Positions 34,522 to 44,410 of a stretch of DNA of 61,499 nucleotides are shown here, piece by piece. Both the position numbers and the translations under genes were made by a program. Origin of the DNA: Dolichospermum circinale AWQC310F (lineage in GTDB: Bacteria; Cyanobacteriota; Cyanobacteriia; Cyanobacteriales; Nostocaceae); contig NZ_KE384713.1 of NCBI RefSeq assembly GCF_000426925.1, forward strand, positions 1 to 61,499, in the 5' to 3' direction. The stretch's first letter is position 1; the number at the start of each line of letters is the position of its first letter. Under the pieces are notes generated by a model. The model did not search any database, was not told where the DNA came from, and worked only from the letters and a program-made list of their open reading frames with translations.

Positions 34522-36702
34522 ATGTATACAGAAAACAGGGCTAAAAGCCAAATACATAGAAGTGTGAATGAAACTCTACACACAAAAAACGTTAAGAATC
34601 AGCAAGTCTATCAACGCTTAAAACTGTCCCTGAGTTTGGGTTTGCGTAGACAAATTCTATTTGCTATATGTGACGATTTAAAGTTAAGAAATCGCATAGC
34701 AGCGCGTTTACATTCACTCCTAGCTTATCCAGTGGGAAATATCCTCTATCAGCAAGAGAATAGAGAAGAGTTGAGCACTCAAGCTTATCCAAGATTAGTC
34801 ACTTGGCGATTAAATGTCAGTGATCCCAATCCCATAGCCCAAATCAATCAATGGTTAGTTAATTATCCACCCCCCATTGTCGGAGGTTCAAAAAATAATC
34901 CTGGCCGTCCCTTACCAATCCCAGGATTTCAGATTGTGGGGGTAGAAATGCTGACTAAAGAACCAGTAGCAGTACAACGGTTATTCTTGAATTATCTCAA
35001 ACTCAGTGAAGCATATCTATCGGGTGAGGAATCGAGTAGTTTTTTAGAATCCAGTTTATTATTTTGGGTTTCTCGTCCTTGGTTATTAGCAATTCAGCAA
35101 TCAGCACCCAAATTTTGGCATTGTCGAACTGGTGTATTTGTATTTGCAGGAGAACCGACACCAACTGTAGATAATAGAGTTTATGCAGAGGATTTTGCAG
35201 ATTCTTTACCTTTAGATCAGGAAAATTCGCAGGATTTATTTGTGGATGAAGAGGAAATTTCTAGAGATATCAGACAAACAAATCAACTAGATTTATCTGG
35301 AAATAAAAACGACGATTTACTAATACAAATACCTGAAAAATATCCTGTTCAAGCTTCTGAAATAACCATTGCTCAAAGTTTCCCTTCTTTATCTGATATT
35401 AACCAGGAATTACATGAATTAATTAAAGGCACACTAAATACTGATGATAGCGGACAAACACAAGAAATATTATGGCAAATTGAGCAGTTACATATTGAAA
35501 ACGCCAAGGGAAATGAGTTAGCAATTCCTAGGGAGCGCTTTGCTATCGCTTATCAAAATCTGGGTAATTTATATCGCTTGCGTATTGAACAAGGACAAGC
35601 AACTCTCCAAAACTTAATGATAGCAATTCTCGCTTATCAGGAAGCGGTTACCTATGATGAAAGTTCTCCACAAATTCTAGATATTTTGAATGATTTGGGG
35701 ACACTTTATTGGATGTTACACCGCATCCGTGATAATTCAGAAGAAGCGAAAATTTATATTCAGCAAGGTATAGATTTTTATAAATTAGCACTCAGGCTAA
35801 TTACGAGTGATACTCAACCAGAAACTTATGCTCGTATCCAAAATAACTTGGGAGCGGCTTATGGTGATTTAGCCAGGTTTTCTGAACCGCTGGAAAACTG
35901 GAATTTGGCAGTTATGGCTTATCATGAAGCACTTCGTTACCCAGGTTGGGAAATAGAACCTTTAAGATATGCTGCTTGTCAGAATAACTTAGGTACAGCC
36001 TACTGGCATTTAGGGCAGTATAATCGACCTGTAGAACATATCAAAAAAGCGATCGCTGCTTATAAGTTAGCACTTGTTCACTATCAACCGACAGATGAAC
36101 CCCTAAAATATGGGATGATTCAAAATAACATTGGTACGGCTTATTGGAATCTTTCTCAATATGAACAACCCACGGAAAATCTTCAATTAGCAATTCAGAT
36201 CTACACTGAAGTGCTAAAATATCGAACATTAACCAATTCACCCCAGGGCTATGCTGCTACTCAAAATAATCTCGGTATCGCTTACTGGCATCTAGCAAAT
36301 CAGCAGACAACAACAAAGGAAGATCAACAAAAATTTATTAAGTTATGTATTAATTCTTATCAAGAAGCTGTGAATACTGCTCACTCATTAACTAATATAA
36401 ACTTAAGTTTTGATTTGTGGTTGACACATAATACTTTGGGAATAGCTAATTATTATTTAGTTACCAATGTGGGTTTTAATGGAGATAAAAAAATGCTTTC
36501 TCGACATTTAGAAGCTGCTTTAGAAAATCATTTACAAGCCCTAAATGGATTTAGTAAACAAACAGAAAACTATCAAATAACCATCAACCACATTATTAAA
36601 ATAATTCGCACTTTCCATAATGAGTTAGGCATTCAAGGACAAAATTTAGCTTTGTCTAAACTTCCGGGATATTTATTATCCGATATTTTAACGAAATTGT
36701 AA
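34522..36702 (+). CDS. Large tetratricopeptide-repeat protein
   Basis: The 726-residue soluble protein has an N-terminal domain (about 30-240: LRRQILFAICDDLKLRNRIAARL.., PRLVTWRLNVSDPNP) of unknown fold and an acidic linker (about 240-290). TPR-type repeats run from about 330 to 690, each showing Q-NNLG(T/A)AYW.L(G/S)QY. TPRs make protein-protein scaffolds. No enzyme motif is visible. Related proteins occur widely in Nostocales. The stop codon is 20 bp before the DppDF-like gene, so they are probably co-transcribed. Function unknown. Confidence 0.75.
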   Translation: MYTENRAKSQIHRSVNETLHTKNVKNQQVYQRLKLSLSLGLRRQILFAICDDLKLRNRIAARLHSLLAYPVGNILYQQENREELSTQAYPRLVTWRLNVSDPNPIAQINQWLVNYPPPIVGGSKNNPGRPLPIPGFQIVGVEMLTKEPVAVQRLFLNYLKLSEAYLSGEESSSFLESSLLFWVSRPWLLAIQQSAPKFWHCRTGVFVFAGEPTPTVDNRVYAEDFADSLPLDQENSQDLFVDEEEISRDIRQTNQLDLSGNKNDDLLIQIPEKYPVQASEITIAQSFPSLSDINQELHELIKGTLNTDDSGQTQEILWQIEQLHIENAKGNELAIPRERFAIAYQNLGNLYRLRIEQGQATLQNLMIAILAYQEAVTYDESSPQILDILNDLGTLYWMLHRIRDNSEEAKIYIQQGIDFYKLALRLITSDTQPETYARIQNNLGAAYGDLARFSEPLENWNLAVMAYHEALRYPGWEIEPLRYAACQNNLGTAYWHLGQYNRPVEHIKKAIAAYKLALVHYQPTDEPLKYGMIQNNIGTAYWNLSQYEQPTENLQLAIQIYTEVLKYRTLTNSPQGYAATQNNLGIAYWHLANQQTTTKEDQQKFIKLCINSYQEAVNTAHSLTNINLSFDLWLTHNTLGIANYYLVTNVGFNGDKKMLSRHLEAALENHLQALNGFSKQTENYQITINHIIKIIRTFHNELGIQGQNLALSKLPGYLLSDILTKL

Positions 36703-36722
36703 ATTGTTTGGTAATTGATAAT

Positions 36723-38579
36723 ATGAAAGAAATAGTGCTAGAGGTTCGTAATCTACAAGTTGAATTTATTAGTGATAGCAGGAAAGTGAAAGCCGTAGAT
36801 GGTATTAGCTTTCAATTACATCAGGGTGAGACTCTAGGTATAGTGGGAGAGTCGGGAAGTGGAAAGTCAGTGACAGCTTTAGCAATTATGGGTTTATTGT
36901 CACATCCTGGTAAAGTCAGTGGGGGGGAAATTTGGTTTTGTCCCACCCATGGCCAACCGCTGGATTTATTAGCTTTACCACCTCAAGAAATGCAGCTTTA
37001 TCGAGGTGGTGATATTGCTATGATTTTTCAAGAACCAATGAGTTCTTTAAATCCAGTTTATACGATTGGGTTTCAATTGCAAGAAGCAATTAGGCGTCAT
37101 CAAAATGTGAATGCAGTTCAAGCCAAAGCAATTGCGATCGCTGGTTTACAAGAGGTTAAACTCTTACCTAGTGATGAACAAATTCAACAACAGTATCTTA
37201 ATTATGATTTATCAGCACTGGACAGTTTTAAATTAGCACAATTAATAAAGAGAGATAAAGAAGCGATGCTAGATCGCTACCCTCATCAATTATCAGGGGG
37301 TCAGCTACAACGGGTTATGATTGCTATGGCAATTTCTTGTAACCCTTCTGTGTTAGTTGCGGATGAACCAACTACAGCTTTAGATGTGACTGTACAAGCA
37401 ACAATTTTAGAATTGTTGTCTGAATTACAAAAAAGTCGCAATATGGCTATGATTTTTATTAGTCATGACTTGGGATTAATTTCGGAAATTACTGACCAAG
37501 TAGCGGTAATGTATCAAGGTAAAATAGTCGAATATGAACCTGCTGCACAAATTTTTAATCACCCCCAACATCCTTATACTAAAGGACTTGTAGCCTGTCG
37601 TCCCACCCTTAACCATCGTCCCCGCAAACTCTTAACTGTTTCTGACTACATGAGTGTAGTCAAAAATGAATTAGGAGATATTGTAATTAAGGCTGAAGAA
37701 CCAGTTAAACCAGCGGAAATTACTGAGAAAGAATTTCAAGAAAGACTGGCAACTATTAGTGCCAAACAACCGCTATTAACAGTGCGAAACTTAGAGGTAG
37801 GTTTCCCTGTGCGGGGAGTATTTGGAGAAACAAAACGCTACCATAAGGCTGTAAATGGGGTTTCCTTTGATGTTTTTCCTGGAGAAACCTTGGGATTGGT
37901 GGGAGAATCGGGTTGTGGTAAAACTACCTTGGGTAGAACCTTGCTGCGACTAATCGAACCCATGAGTGGTAAAATATTCTTTAATGGACAAGATATTACC
38001 CAGTCAACGGGGAAAACTTTGCAGCACTTACGACGGGAAATGCAAATTATTTTCCAAAATCCCTTTAGTTCCCTCAACCCCCGGATCAAAATTGGGGAAA
38101 CGATTATAGAACCCCTGTTAATTCATGGTGTGGGTAAGTCAAAACGACAGCAACAAGCTAGGGTAGTGGAACTATTAGAAAGGGTGGGTTTAAGTGCGGA
38201 TGATATGAAAAAATATCCTCATCAATTTTCCGGTGGTCAACGTCAACGGGTTTGTATTGCCCGCGCTTTAGCTTTGAATCCTAAGTTTATTATTTGTGAT
38301 GAGTCAGTTTCAGCTTTAGACGTTTCTGTACAAGCGCAGGTTTTAAACTTATTGAAAGAATTGCAAGCAGATTTTCAACTCACTTATATCTTTATTTCCC
38401 ATGATTTAAGTGTAGTGAAATTTTTGAGCGATCGCATTTTAGTCATGAATCAAGGGAAAATTGTAGAATCAGGTACATCTGAAAGTATTTATCTTGAACC
38501 AAAAGAAGAATACACGCAAAAATTAATTGCTGCAATTCCTACAGGTAGTCCCGCACGGGTAAGAAATCGGCATAATTAA
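36723..38579 (+). CDS. Fused DppD-DppF ATPase of a peptide-type ABC transporter
   Basis: Two nucleotide-binding domains lie in one 618-residue chain. The first (about 5-305) has GESGSGKSV, signature QLSGGQLQRV and DEPTTALDVT. The second (about 340-615) has GESGCGKTTLG, QFSGGQRQRV and DESVSALDVS. Each is followed by the oligopeptide-transporter C-terminal extension (HPQHPYTKGL; EPKEEYTQKLI). It would power DppB/DppC permeases on the cytoplasmic face. A TTG at 36708 is in frame, but the ATG at 36723 (MKEIVLEVRN) is a more usual start. No permease is adjacent; the DppB/SBP pair at 15-18 kb is a candidate partner. Confidence 0.92.
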   Translation: MKEIVLEVRNLQVEFISDSRKVKAVDGISFQLHQGETLGIVGESGSGKSVTALAIMGLLSHPGKVSGGEIWFCPTHGQPLDLLALPPQEMQLYRGGDIAMIFQEPMSSLNPVYTIGFQLQEAIRRHQNVNAVQAKAIAIAGLQEVKLLPSDEQIQQQYLNYDLSALDSFKLAQLIKRDKEAMLDRYPHQLSGGQLQRVMIAMAISCNPSVLVADEPTTALDVTVQATILELLSELQKSRNMAMIFISHDLGLISEITDQVAVMYQGKIVEYEPAAQIFNHPQHPYTKGLVACRPTLNHRPRKLLTVSDYMSVVKNELGDIVIKAEEPVKPAEITEKEFQERLATISAKQPLLTVRNLEVGFPVRGVFGETKRYHKAVNGVSFDVFPGETLGLVGESGCGKTTLGRTLLRLIEPMSGKIFFNGQDITQSTGKTLQHLRREMQIIFQNPFSSLNPRIKIGETIIEPLLIHGVGKSKRQQQARVVELLERVGLSADDMKKYPHQFSGGQRQRVCIARALALNPKFIICDESVSALDVSVQAQVLNLLKELQADFQLTYIFISHDLSVVKFLSDRILVMNQGKIVESGTSESIYLEPKEEYTQKLIAAIPTGSPARVRNRHN

Positions 38580-38786
38580 ATAGGCCTTGCTGAAAAAGTT
38601 GTCTGTGAGGGGAGGGAACTCTTAACTGGGAACAGGGAATAGTTTTAACTGTCTGGATATCCTCAATTTTCCAAATCCAACAAAGAAAAATGCACTTATT
38701 TTGAGACACCATTAGCCAAAACCTTGCACTTTTTTGTGGTAAAAATCCACGAAACCCTTTGTTAATAAATGGTTTTAGGTTTATAT

Positions 38787-38817
38787 GGCTAAGGCCACGC
38801 TACGCTATCAGCAAGCC
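38787..38817 (+). repeat. GGCTAAGGCCACGCTACGC dispersed repeat, copy 1
   Basis: A 31-base stretch beginning GGCTAAGGCCACGCTACGC and ending TCAGCAAGCC. Diverged copies lie at 49085-49108 and, inverted, at 49294-49327. The 38580-38924 spacer contains this repeat, a GGGAACAGGGAA relic and a probable promoter, but no gene. Confidence 0.65.
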
Positions 38818-38881
38818 CTAAATAGAAATTATAAAAATAATATAAATTTCTAGAAAATAGCTTTTTATTACCAGATCTATC

Positions 38882-38887
38882 TATAAT
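38882..38887 (+). promoter_or_regulatory. -10 box (TATAAT) before the Crp-family gene
   Basis: A consensus TATAAT lies 37 bp upstream of the ATG at 38925. No strong -35 box is present; AGCTTT at 17-bp spacing is the nearest, so the promoter may need an activator. Confidence 0.4.
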
Positions 38888-38924
38888 ACGGTTACTGTAT
38901 CGGAGAAAAGTAATATAGATACTG

Positions 38925-39512
38925 ATGTCATTATACACAAATATAGCGCAAACATCTACTCACAATACCCAACAACATTTTACCAGGCGATCTTTATTGC
39001 CAAGTAAAAAGAATACTTTATGGCAAATAGAAGCAGGATTTGTCATGACTTCTACTTATTTAGAAGATGGAACGACAGTAGCTTTAGGATTATGGGGTCC
39101 GGGGGATCTAGTTGGGGAACTGCTATCAACAATGAAACCTTATCAGATAGAGTGTTTAAGCAAAGTAGAAGCGAAAATTGTACCTGTAGATGATTGGAAT
39201 CAACTGACAAATACTTTGCTTGATCACATTCAAAAAGCGGAAGAATTAATGGTAATTCGCAGTCACAAAAAAGTAGAAACCATGTTGATACGATTATTAG
39301 CATGGTTATCAAAAAAATTTGGTTCAGAAGTACAAACAGGAAGATTAATTGATATGCGTTTAACTCATGAAGACTTAGCAATACTGATCAATTCTACTCG
39401 TGTAACCATCACTCGTATATTGGGACAGTTAGAACAGGAAGGACTAATTAATAGACTTTCTCAGCACCGGATTATCTTAAAACAAGAAGATATTTGGTAT
39501 TATGAAATATAA
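38925..39512 (+). CDS. Crp/Fnr-family transcriptional regulator
   Basis: The 195-residue protein has an N-terminal cyclic-nucleotide-binding-like beta-roll (about 25-95: GFVMTSTYLEDGTTVALGLWGPGDLVGELL), a dimerisation helix and a C-terminal Crp-type HTH (about 145-190: LTHEDLAILINSTRVTITRILGQLEQEGLI). The effector-binding RxS motif of true cAMP receptors is not evident, so ligand control is uncertain. It may be a local regulator; the adjacent genes give no clear target. Confidence 0.88.
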   Translation: MSLYTNIAQTSTHNTQQHFTRRSLLPSKKNTLWQIEAGFVMTSTYLEDGTTVALGLWGPGDLVGELLSTMKPYQIECLSKVEAKIVPVDDWNQLTNTLLDHIQKAEELMVIRSHKKVETMLIRLLAWLSKKFGSEVQTGRLIDMRLTHEDLAILINSTRVTITRILGQLEQEGLINRLSQHRIILKQEDIWYYEI

Positions 39513-39584
39513 AATGATCAATCTACCCAAATCCTAAAGATTATAATTTAATTTTATGCTAAAATGGCACAATTATAGGTCCTG

Positions 39585-41132
39585 TTACAACTTACAAGTC
39601 TCAACGCGAGAGAAGATCAACATATATACCAATATATACATATACTTTTTATTATACATACGAGGAAAGTTTCCGAACTGCACCTTTTGTGTCTTGTTAT
39701 CAAAAGTAATATCTTGGTAGTAGAACCATTGTCCTCCCCTTCTCCAACCTACCTTGTCCCCAAAAGCTTCCCAAATTTTCTTGTCGTAGTTTCTCGTTCC
39801 ACCCAAACCTTGATAAATCTTTCTTTGAACAGAAAACCCAAATTTACCATTACTGTATTTTACCCATAACTGGTCAATAATGCGAAGGTCTTCACAGGAA
39901 AAATTATCAATACTACTAGTGTTCAGCCAACCTTGCTGTTCCCGCTGCGCAACTGCTAATATTACTCGTAAAGTTTCCTTGTCTGCTTCCTTCCACTTCC
40001 TGGCCGCGAGTAAGTCACGCAGTTTTCTGTAGTCCATTCCAGAGGATGATTTTAATTTTAGCTCTTTATTTACAGATTGAGGAGTAGAATTTTGACGAGT
40101 GAAAATTTGTCTCACCTTAGATAGGAAAGAAGAATAACTTTTCCCTTTAGGTCTGGAGATACTTTGCTGCTGTCTTTGCTGTACCGGAACGGGAGGATAA
40201 TAAACCGGTGGTGGTGTGGGAATATCCGCAACAGGTTCAACCCAACGTGGTGTGGGAATATCCGCAACAGGTTCAACCAAAACTGGTGTGGGAATATTCG
40301 CAACAGGTTCAACCGACAAACCTAACAACTCCCGAAACTCCCGCACAGTTTGAGGACGGTTTATGGATTCTAACTCCATTCCCTTAATAATAGCAGCATT
40401 TACCCGATCGCTAATCTGTTGATTATATTTTTTCGGCGGTGGTAAAAGTACATCATATTCAGCGCGATAATTAGAAGGAATAGGAACTCTGGTAGTTAGC
40501 AAGGTATACAAAGTTGCAGCTAGAGCATAAACATCTGTATAATAACCAAAATGTCCGTGACGTTGATATTGTTCTATAGGTGCATAACCTTCCGTTTTCA
40601 CCTCTGTCATGCTTCTGATCTTACCAGGTTTAAATTCCCGCGCTAACCCAAAATCAATTAAAACTGCTTCATTGCTTTTGGGTCGCAACAAAATATTACT
40701 CGGTTTAATATCCCTGTGTAAAAGTCCCCGTTCATGAATACATTCTAAAGCTTGTCCAATTTGGTCAATATAGCGCAAAGCTTCCGTTTCTGACAACCAC
40801 CCATTTTCACTGAGATAAGCTCGTAAATTGTACCCATTAATATGTTCCATGACAATAGCCCAAAGTCCATCTTCGACAAAATTGTCGTAAACTCTGACAA
40901 CATGGGGATGATAGCATTTTGATAGGTCTAATGCTTCCTTGCGGAACTTCTTTTGTCTTTTTGCAAAATCTGGTTTTTCCTGTTGTTGACGGTTGAGAGT
41001 TTTAATTACAACCAACCTGTTTTCCTCCGTGTCTAGTGCTAAATAGGTTTCACCAAAGCCACCAGCGCCGATGACCTTTTTAATGATATACTGTCCATTC
41101 TGTAGTGGTGTGTTAGGTATCCAAGCTTGCAT
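39585..41132 (-). CDS. Serine/threonine kinase fused to a GUN4 domain
   Basis: The 515-residue protein begins with a Hanks-type kinase (about 12-272): GAGGFG (22-27), K44, HRD (139-141) and DFG (160-162). It continues with three 12-residue repeats VEPVA(N/D)IPTP.. (274-309), a basic linker, and a GUN4 domain (about 366-490: YRKLRDLLAARKWKEADKET, GKFGFSVQRKIYQ). GUN4 binds porphyrins and stimulates Mg-chelatase, so the fusion could link tetrapyrrole status to phosphorylation. The last about 25 residues (from RMYNKKYMYILVYM) do not look like a GUN4 ending and run into AT-rich DNA, suggesting a frame disruption of the original C-terminus. Confidence 0.9.
   Translation of the reverse strand: MQAWIPNTPLQNGQYIIKKVIGAGGFGETYLALDTEENRLVVIKTLNRQQQEKPDFAKRQKKFRKEALDLSKCYHPHVVRVYDNFVEDGLWAIVMEHINGYNLRAYLSENGWLSETEALRYIDQIGQALECIHERGLLHRDIKPSNILLRPKSNEAVLIDFGLAREFKPGKIRSMTEVKTEGYAPIEQYQRHGHFGYYTDVYALAATLYTLLTTRVPIPSNYRAEYDVLLPPPKKYNQQISDRVNAAIIKGMELESINRPQTVREFRELLGLSVEPVANIPTPVLVEPVADIPTPRWVEPVADIPTPPPVYYPPVPVQQRQQQSISRPKGKSYSSFLSKVRQIFTRQNSTPQSVNKELKLKSSSGMDYRKLRDLLAARKWKEADKETLRVILAVAQREQQGWLNTSSIDNFSCEDLRIIDQLWVKYSNGKFGFSVQRKIYQGLGGTRNYDKKIWEAFGDKVGWRRGGQWFYYQDITFDNKTQKVQFGNFPRMYNKKYMYILVYMLIFSRVETCKL
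40206..40313 (-). repeat. 36-bp coding tandem repeat, three units
   Basis: Three near-identical 36-bp units encode VEPVA(N/D)IPTP.. between the kinase and GUN4 domains. The shared core GGAATATCCGCAACAGGTTC is retained with few changes. Confidence 0.85.
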
Positions 41133-41330
41133 AATATCAGAATCAGGATGTCTAGGACTAAAGTATCTGTAAGATTTAAGAGAGTGTTTGCAAAGTCTAA
41201 ATTTATACTTTTAAAGCAGATAAGAAAGATGCTTTCAATAGGCTAGGTTATGCAAAGGAATACACAGACTCAACTTATCTATTTAGATTAGAAAGCCTTG
41301 ATTTTACCTTATCCCACGTAGGTAGATGGA

Positions 41331-41432
41331 GTTAGTTTATACAGTAGCTTTCACCCACGGACATAGACAAGTATGATGATATTCACCAATAGCCTGCATG
41401 GCCTAGCCATCAATTTTTAAAACATCCTCATC
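41331..41432 (-). repeat. Degenerate copy of the dispersed element
   Basis: CCACGTAGGTAGA, TTTATACAGTAG, ATATTCACC and TTTTTAAAACATCCTC appear in the same order as in the element at 15195-15316, with many changes. It lies in the 41133-41510 spacer, which holds nothing else I can identify. Confidence 0.4.
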
Positions 41433-41510
41433 AGGTGTATATAATGAATTTGTATCATCCTCATCTTAACTTCTCTCTGTGTTCCTTAAACACCCCTGGG
41501 TGAGAAAAAC

Positions 41511-42257
41511 CTATTCCTCCTTGAGAAACTCCAAATATCCCTGACTCAGTTCCTCCACAGATAAATCATAAAATAGTTTACCATGTTCAGTCGTTGCTAA
41601 ATCTGGATTTGAACCCATACGACCATCTGAATAACGAGAACGAAAATCAATAGCACCATAAATGTTATGTCCACCAGCAACTTCTGGAGAAAGAAATGCT
41701 TTTTTAATTACTTCTGGATAAACATATTTAGTAACAGCTACTTCACTAGGAGTAGCATGAGAACCTTCTTGATCACCATACAATTCTTTGGCGAGTTTGT
41801 AAACCGAACCAGCCATAAACCAATTAGCAATTTGACATTTAACTTTGGCAAAATTGGGAATTTGTAGGTCTTCTAAATGAGCATAAGTTTCAGAAAAAGC
41901 AGCTTTGAGAGTCGCAATATTTCCCCCATGTCCATTAATAAAATAAAACTTGGTAAAACCAGCTTTGACTAAACAGGTTAAATAATCTTTAACTACTAAG
42001 ATTAAAGTGCTGGAACGTAAACTAATTGTTCCCGGAAAAGCTGTATGATGTAAAGCCATTCCCACATTAATTGTCGGCCCAACCATTGCTTGAGTTGCTT
42101 CCCCTACACCCTTTGATATAGATTCTGCACAAATTGCGTCTGTACCAATTAGTCCTGTTGGTCCATGTTGTTCTGTTGAACCAATGGGTAAAATAATCCC
42201 TGAAGACTTTTGTAAATAAGTTTCAACTTCCGGCCAAGTGCTTAAATGTAAGAGCAT
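41511..42257 (-). CDS. Creatininase-family amidohydrolase
   Basis: The 248-residue metal-dependent hydrolase of the creatininase fold has S27-TEQHGP (metal ligands E29 and H31), GTD (38-40, with D40) and N108-GHGGN. The family includes creatininase, the FAPy hydrolase ArfB and cofactor-maturation peptidases, so the substrate cannot be named. True creatinine breakdown is improbable in a cyanobacterium. It is monocistronic, with a short spacer to the DUF2839 gene downstream on the same strand. Confidence 0.85.
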   Translation of the reverse strand: MLLHLSTWPEVETYLQKSSGIILPIGSTEQHGPTGLIGTDAICAESISKGVGEATQAMVGPTINVGMALHHTAFPGTISLRSSTLILVVKDYLTCLVKAGFTKFYFINGHGGNIATLKAAFSETYAHLEDLQIPNFAKVKCQIANWFMAGSVYKLAKELYGDQEGSHATPSEVAVTKYVYPEVIKKAFLSPEVAGGHNIYGAIDFRSRYSDGRMGSNPDLATTEHGKLFYDLSVEELSQGYLEFLKEE

Positions 42258-42417
42258 TTTTTATTAAAAATTAAGCAGTTTACAACTAAATCATTGAAAT
42301 CATTATCATTCCCAGAATCCCCACTTCTGAAATATATTCATATTATAATTATCTTTACTAATTAATTATAATATCAAACATAATCTAAAAAAAGAAGTCG
42401 GGGATCTCATTTGTAAA

Positions 42418-42636
42418 TTAACCAACAATTTCCCACCAGCCAAAACCAGGTCCAATAAATCTGATTGTGATCCAGACAACAACCATAGTACCAATACCTA
42501 TCCATGCACCACGAGTAGTGATAGCTACAAATTGTGAAGCTTGAGTTTTAGTAATGGGAACCCAAGGTAATATTCTTGCAGTATTTTGTCCGTATTCTTC
42601 CCCTAGTGAATTTTTACGGCGTTTTGCTTCACCCAT
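42418..42636 (-). CDS. DUF2839 small membrane protein
   Basis: The 72-residue cyanobacterial protein starts MGEAKRRK and has one transmembrane helix (about 44-64, GAWIGIGTMVVVWITIRFI). The MGEAKRRK start is characteristic of DUF2839. No function is known. It is probably a thylakoid or plasma-membrane component. Confidence 0.82.
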   Translation of the reverse strand: MGEAKRRKNSLGEEYGQNTARILPWVPITKTQASQFVAITTRGAWIGIGTMVVVWITIRFIGPGFGWWEIVG

Positions 42637-42717
42637 AATTTTATCCTTGACTTTCTTGACAAGTTCAATTTAGATTTTAATAGAAATCAGTTATTAGTTG
42701 ATGATTGTCGCCATTAA

Positions 42718-44277
42718 TTAACTAGAATCATCTTCATTATTGGTGGAAAATAAACTAGGATCAAGGTAGTTTAAACGTGCTAGGGGACTCAGAGAAGAGA
42801 GAATTTGCGCTCCATAACTGCGGTTAACAACACGAGTATCTAATAAAGCCACAATACCTTGATTTTCGCGTACAGGTGCGATCGCTCTTTGTAATTCATT
42901 CATGGCTTTTGGTAACAGATATAAACGAAACCAGTCTTGATGCGATCGCTTGTAATGAGCTACCCTACCGGCTACCAAGGGATTTTCTAAAGATGGTAAG
43001 GGTAAAGTGGCAATAATTAATAATCTGGGCGCTGGTAAAACACTTTGATTTTCACGCCAAAATTCCCAACCGCTAATCAAAATCCCATTTTCATCTAAAC
43101 AAGTCTTTTCCACCAGCACCCGTGAACCAAATTCCGAGGCCAAAATTGCTCCTACCCTAGCCTTTAGTGGCACGTCCCCTATCAATATTACCGTCATTCC
43201 TGGCGCTGTGGCACTCAAACATACTAAAGTACGAACTTGATGAATTAAAGCTCCTTGAAATTCTGGTGTATTTGGTAAAGGCAACTTATAAGGAACATAA
43301 AGTTGAATTGCTTCTCCTTGACTATCAGCAGCAAACTTTAGACAGGTAACATCTTTTAAACCCAAACGTTGACGAAAAAGAGGTGCTTCCGTTTCTGGTT
43401 CTAAAGCACTACCAATTAATACTACAGGTTGACGCTGCCAAATTGGTGCGATGATTTTACTTAATTCTATAGGAGCATAATATAAAGAAAATAACCCTTG
43501 ACGACGAGCAATAGTCGCCCAGAACAGGGGAAAGTCAGAGGTATAACCGAGGCAAGAACCTTGTAAATTAGGGATTTTTTGCCAAAAATTCCGCCAAGGT
43601 TCGGGAAGATGATTTGGCTCTAAAGACAAGTATAAACGTTGTAAAATTTCTATTTCTGACTGAGAAATCAGATAACAGTGATAGGGATTTTCCGGGTGCT
43701 GAAATAATTGATGTGTCAGTTGTACCTTAGCTTCCCGAATTAACTCAACTTGATATGGATAAGCAAGCATCAACTGATCCCAATCCTGGGGTTGAATAGC
43801 TTCAGTTAACTGAAAACGCACCCAATCTTCTAAATCGTCAACACCATCAATAATTGTGGGAATATGAGCAGGAAAGGGATTGTCATGAGCCAATTGTCCC
43901 TTCAACCAAGCAGCGGGGGAAATCAATAGCAAACCCTGAAAATCAGGACTTGGCCAAATATCACCAGTTCTAATGGATTTATTCGCCGGTAGCCACTGCT
44001 GGAGTCGAGGAATTTCTACCTTTAACAACCGTTGCTGTACGGTTTCCGAGGTGACAATAATTACAGAACCATGCCACATTAAAGCAGAGGCGATAAAACT
44101 GGTGCGATATCGGCCTTGGTGTCCACAACCCGCCCCAACTTGAATTAAAGCGCTGCGTCCCAAACGCAAAGCGCGTGCTACCAACCTAGCCATGGTTAAA
44201 TGATGAGGCCAAGAAGGGAAACCCGCCTGCGATCGCAGGAAGTTATGTAATGATAAATGAACTTCTGCTTCAATCAC
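42718..44277 (-). CDS. Degenerate DinG/XPD-like helicase homologue
   Basis: The C-terminal part matches the DinG-type helicase C domain (SGWEFW, LPLPSLENPLVAGR, GIVALLDTRVV, YGAQILSSLSP). The ATPase motifs are lost: the P-loop position reads GAGCGHQGR (no GKT/S), and motif VI reads QRAIAPVR instead of QGxGRxxR. It probably does not hydrolyse ATP and may be a structural or regulatory paralogue. No ATG exists near the N-terminus. A TTG at 44370 lies inside repeat sequence, whereas the GTG at 44277 (then IEAEVHLSLHNFLRSQ) fits what I recall of relatives, giving 519 residues. It is divergent from the M48 protease gene, separated by repeats. Confidence 0.75.
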   Translation of the reverse strand: MIEAEVHLSLHNFLRSQAGFPSWPHHLTMARLVARALRLGRSALIQVGAGCGHQGRYRTSFIASALMWHGSVIIVTSETVQQRLLKVEIPRLQQWLPANKSIRTGDIWPSPDFQGLLLISPAAWLKGQLAHDNPFPAHIPTIIDGVDDLEDWVRFQLTEAIQPQDWDQLMLAYPYQVELIREAKVQLTHQLFQHPENPYHCYLISQSEIEILQRLYLSLEPNHLPEPWRNFWQKIPNLQGSCLGYTSDFPLFWATIARRQGLFSLYYAPIELSKIIAPIWQRQPVVLIGSALEPETEAPLFRQRLGLKDVTCLKFAADSQGEAIQLYVPYKLPLPNTPEFQGALIHQVRTLVCLSATAPGMTVILIGDVPLKARVGAILASEFGSRVLVEKTCLDENGILISGWEFWRENQSVLPAPRLLIIATLPLPSLENPLVAGRVAHYKRSHQDWFRLYLLPKAMNELQRAIAPVRENQGIVALLDTRVVNRSYGAQILSSLSPLARLNYLDPSLFSTNNEDDSS

Positions 44278-44410
44278 GCGCTTTATATTCCATAACAAGT
44301 GTTTTTTTGAAACTACCTCATGAACATGATCAAGAGTCAAGAGGGAATAGAAATTCCGAACCACGGACAACGGACAACCGACAACTCACAACCAACTTAT
44401 TATCTAAATT

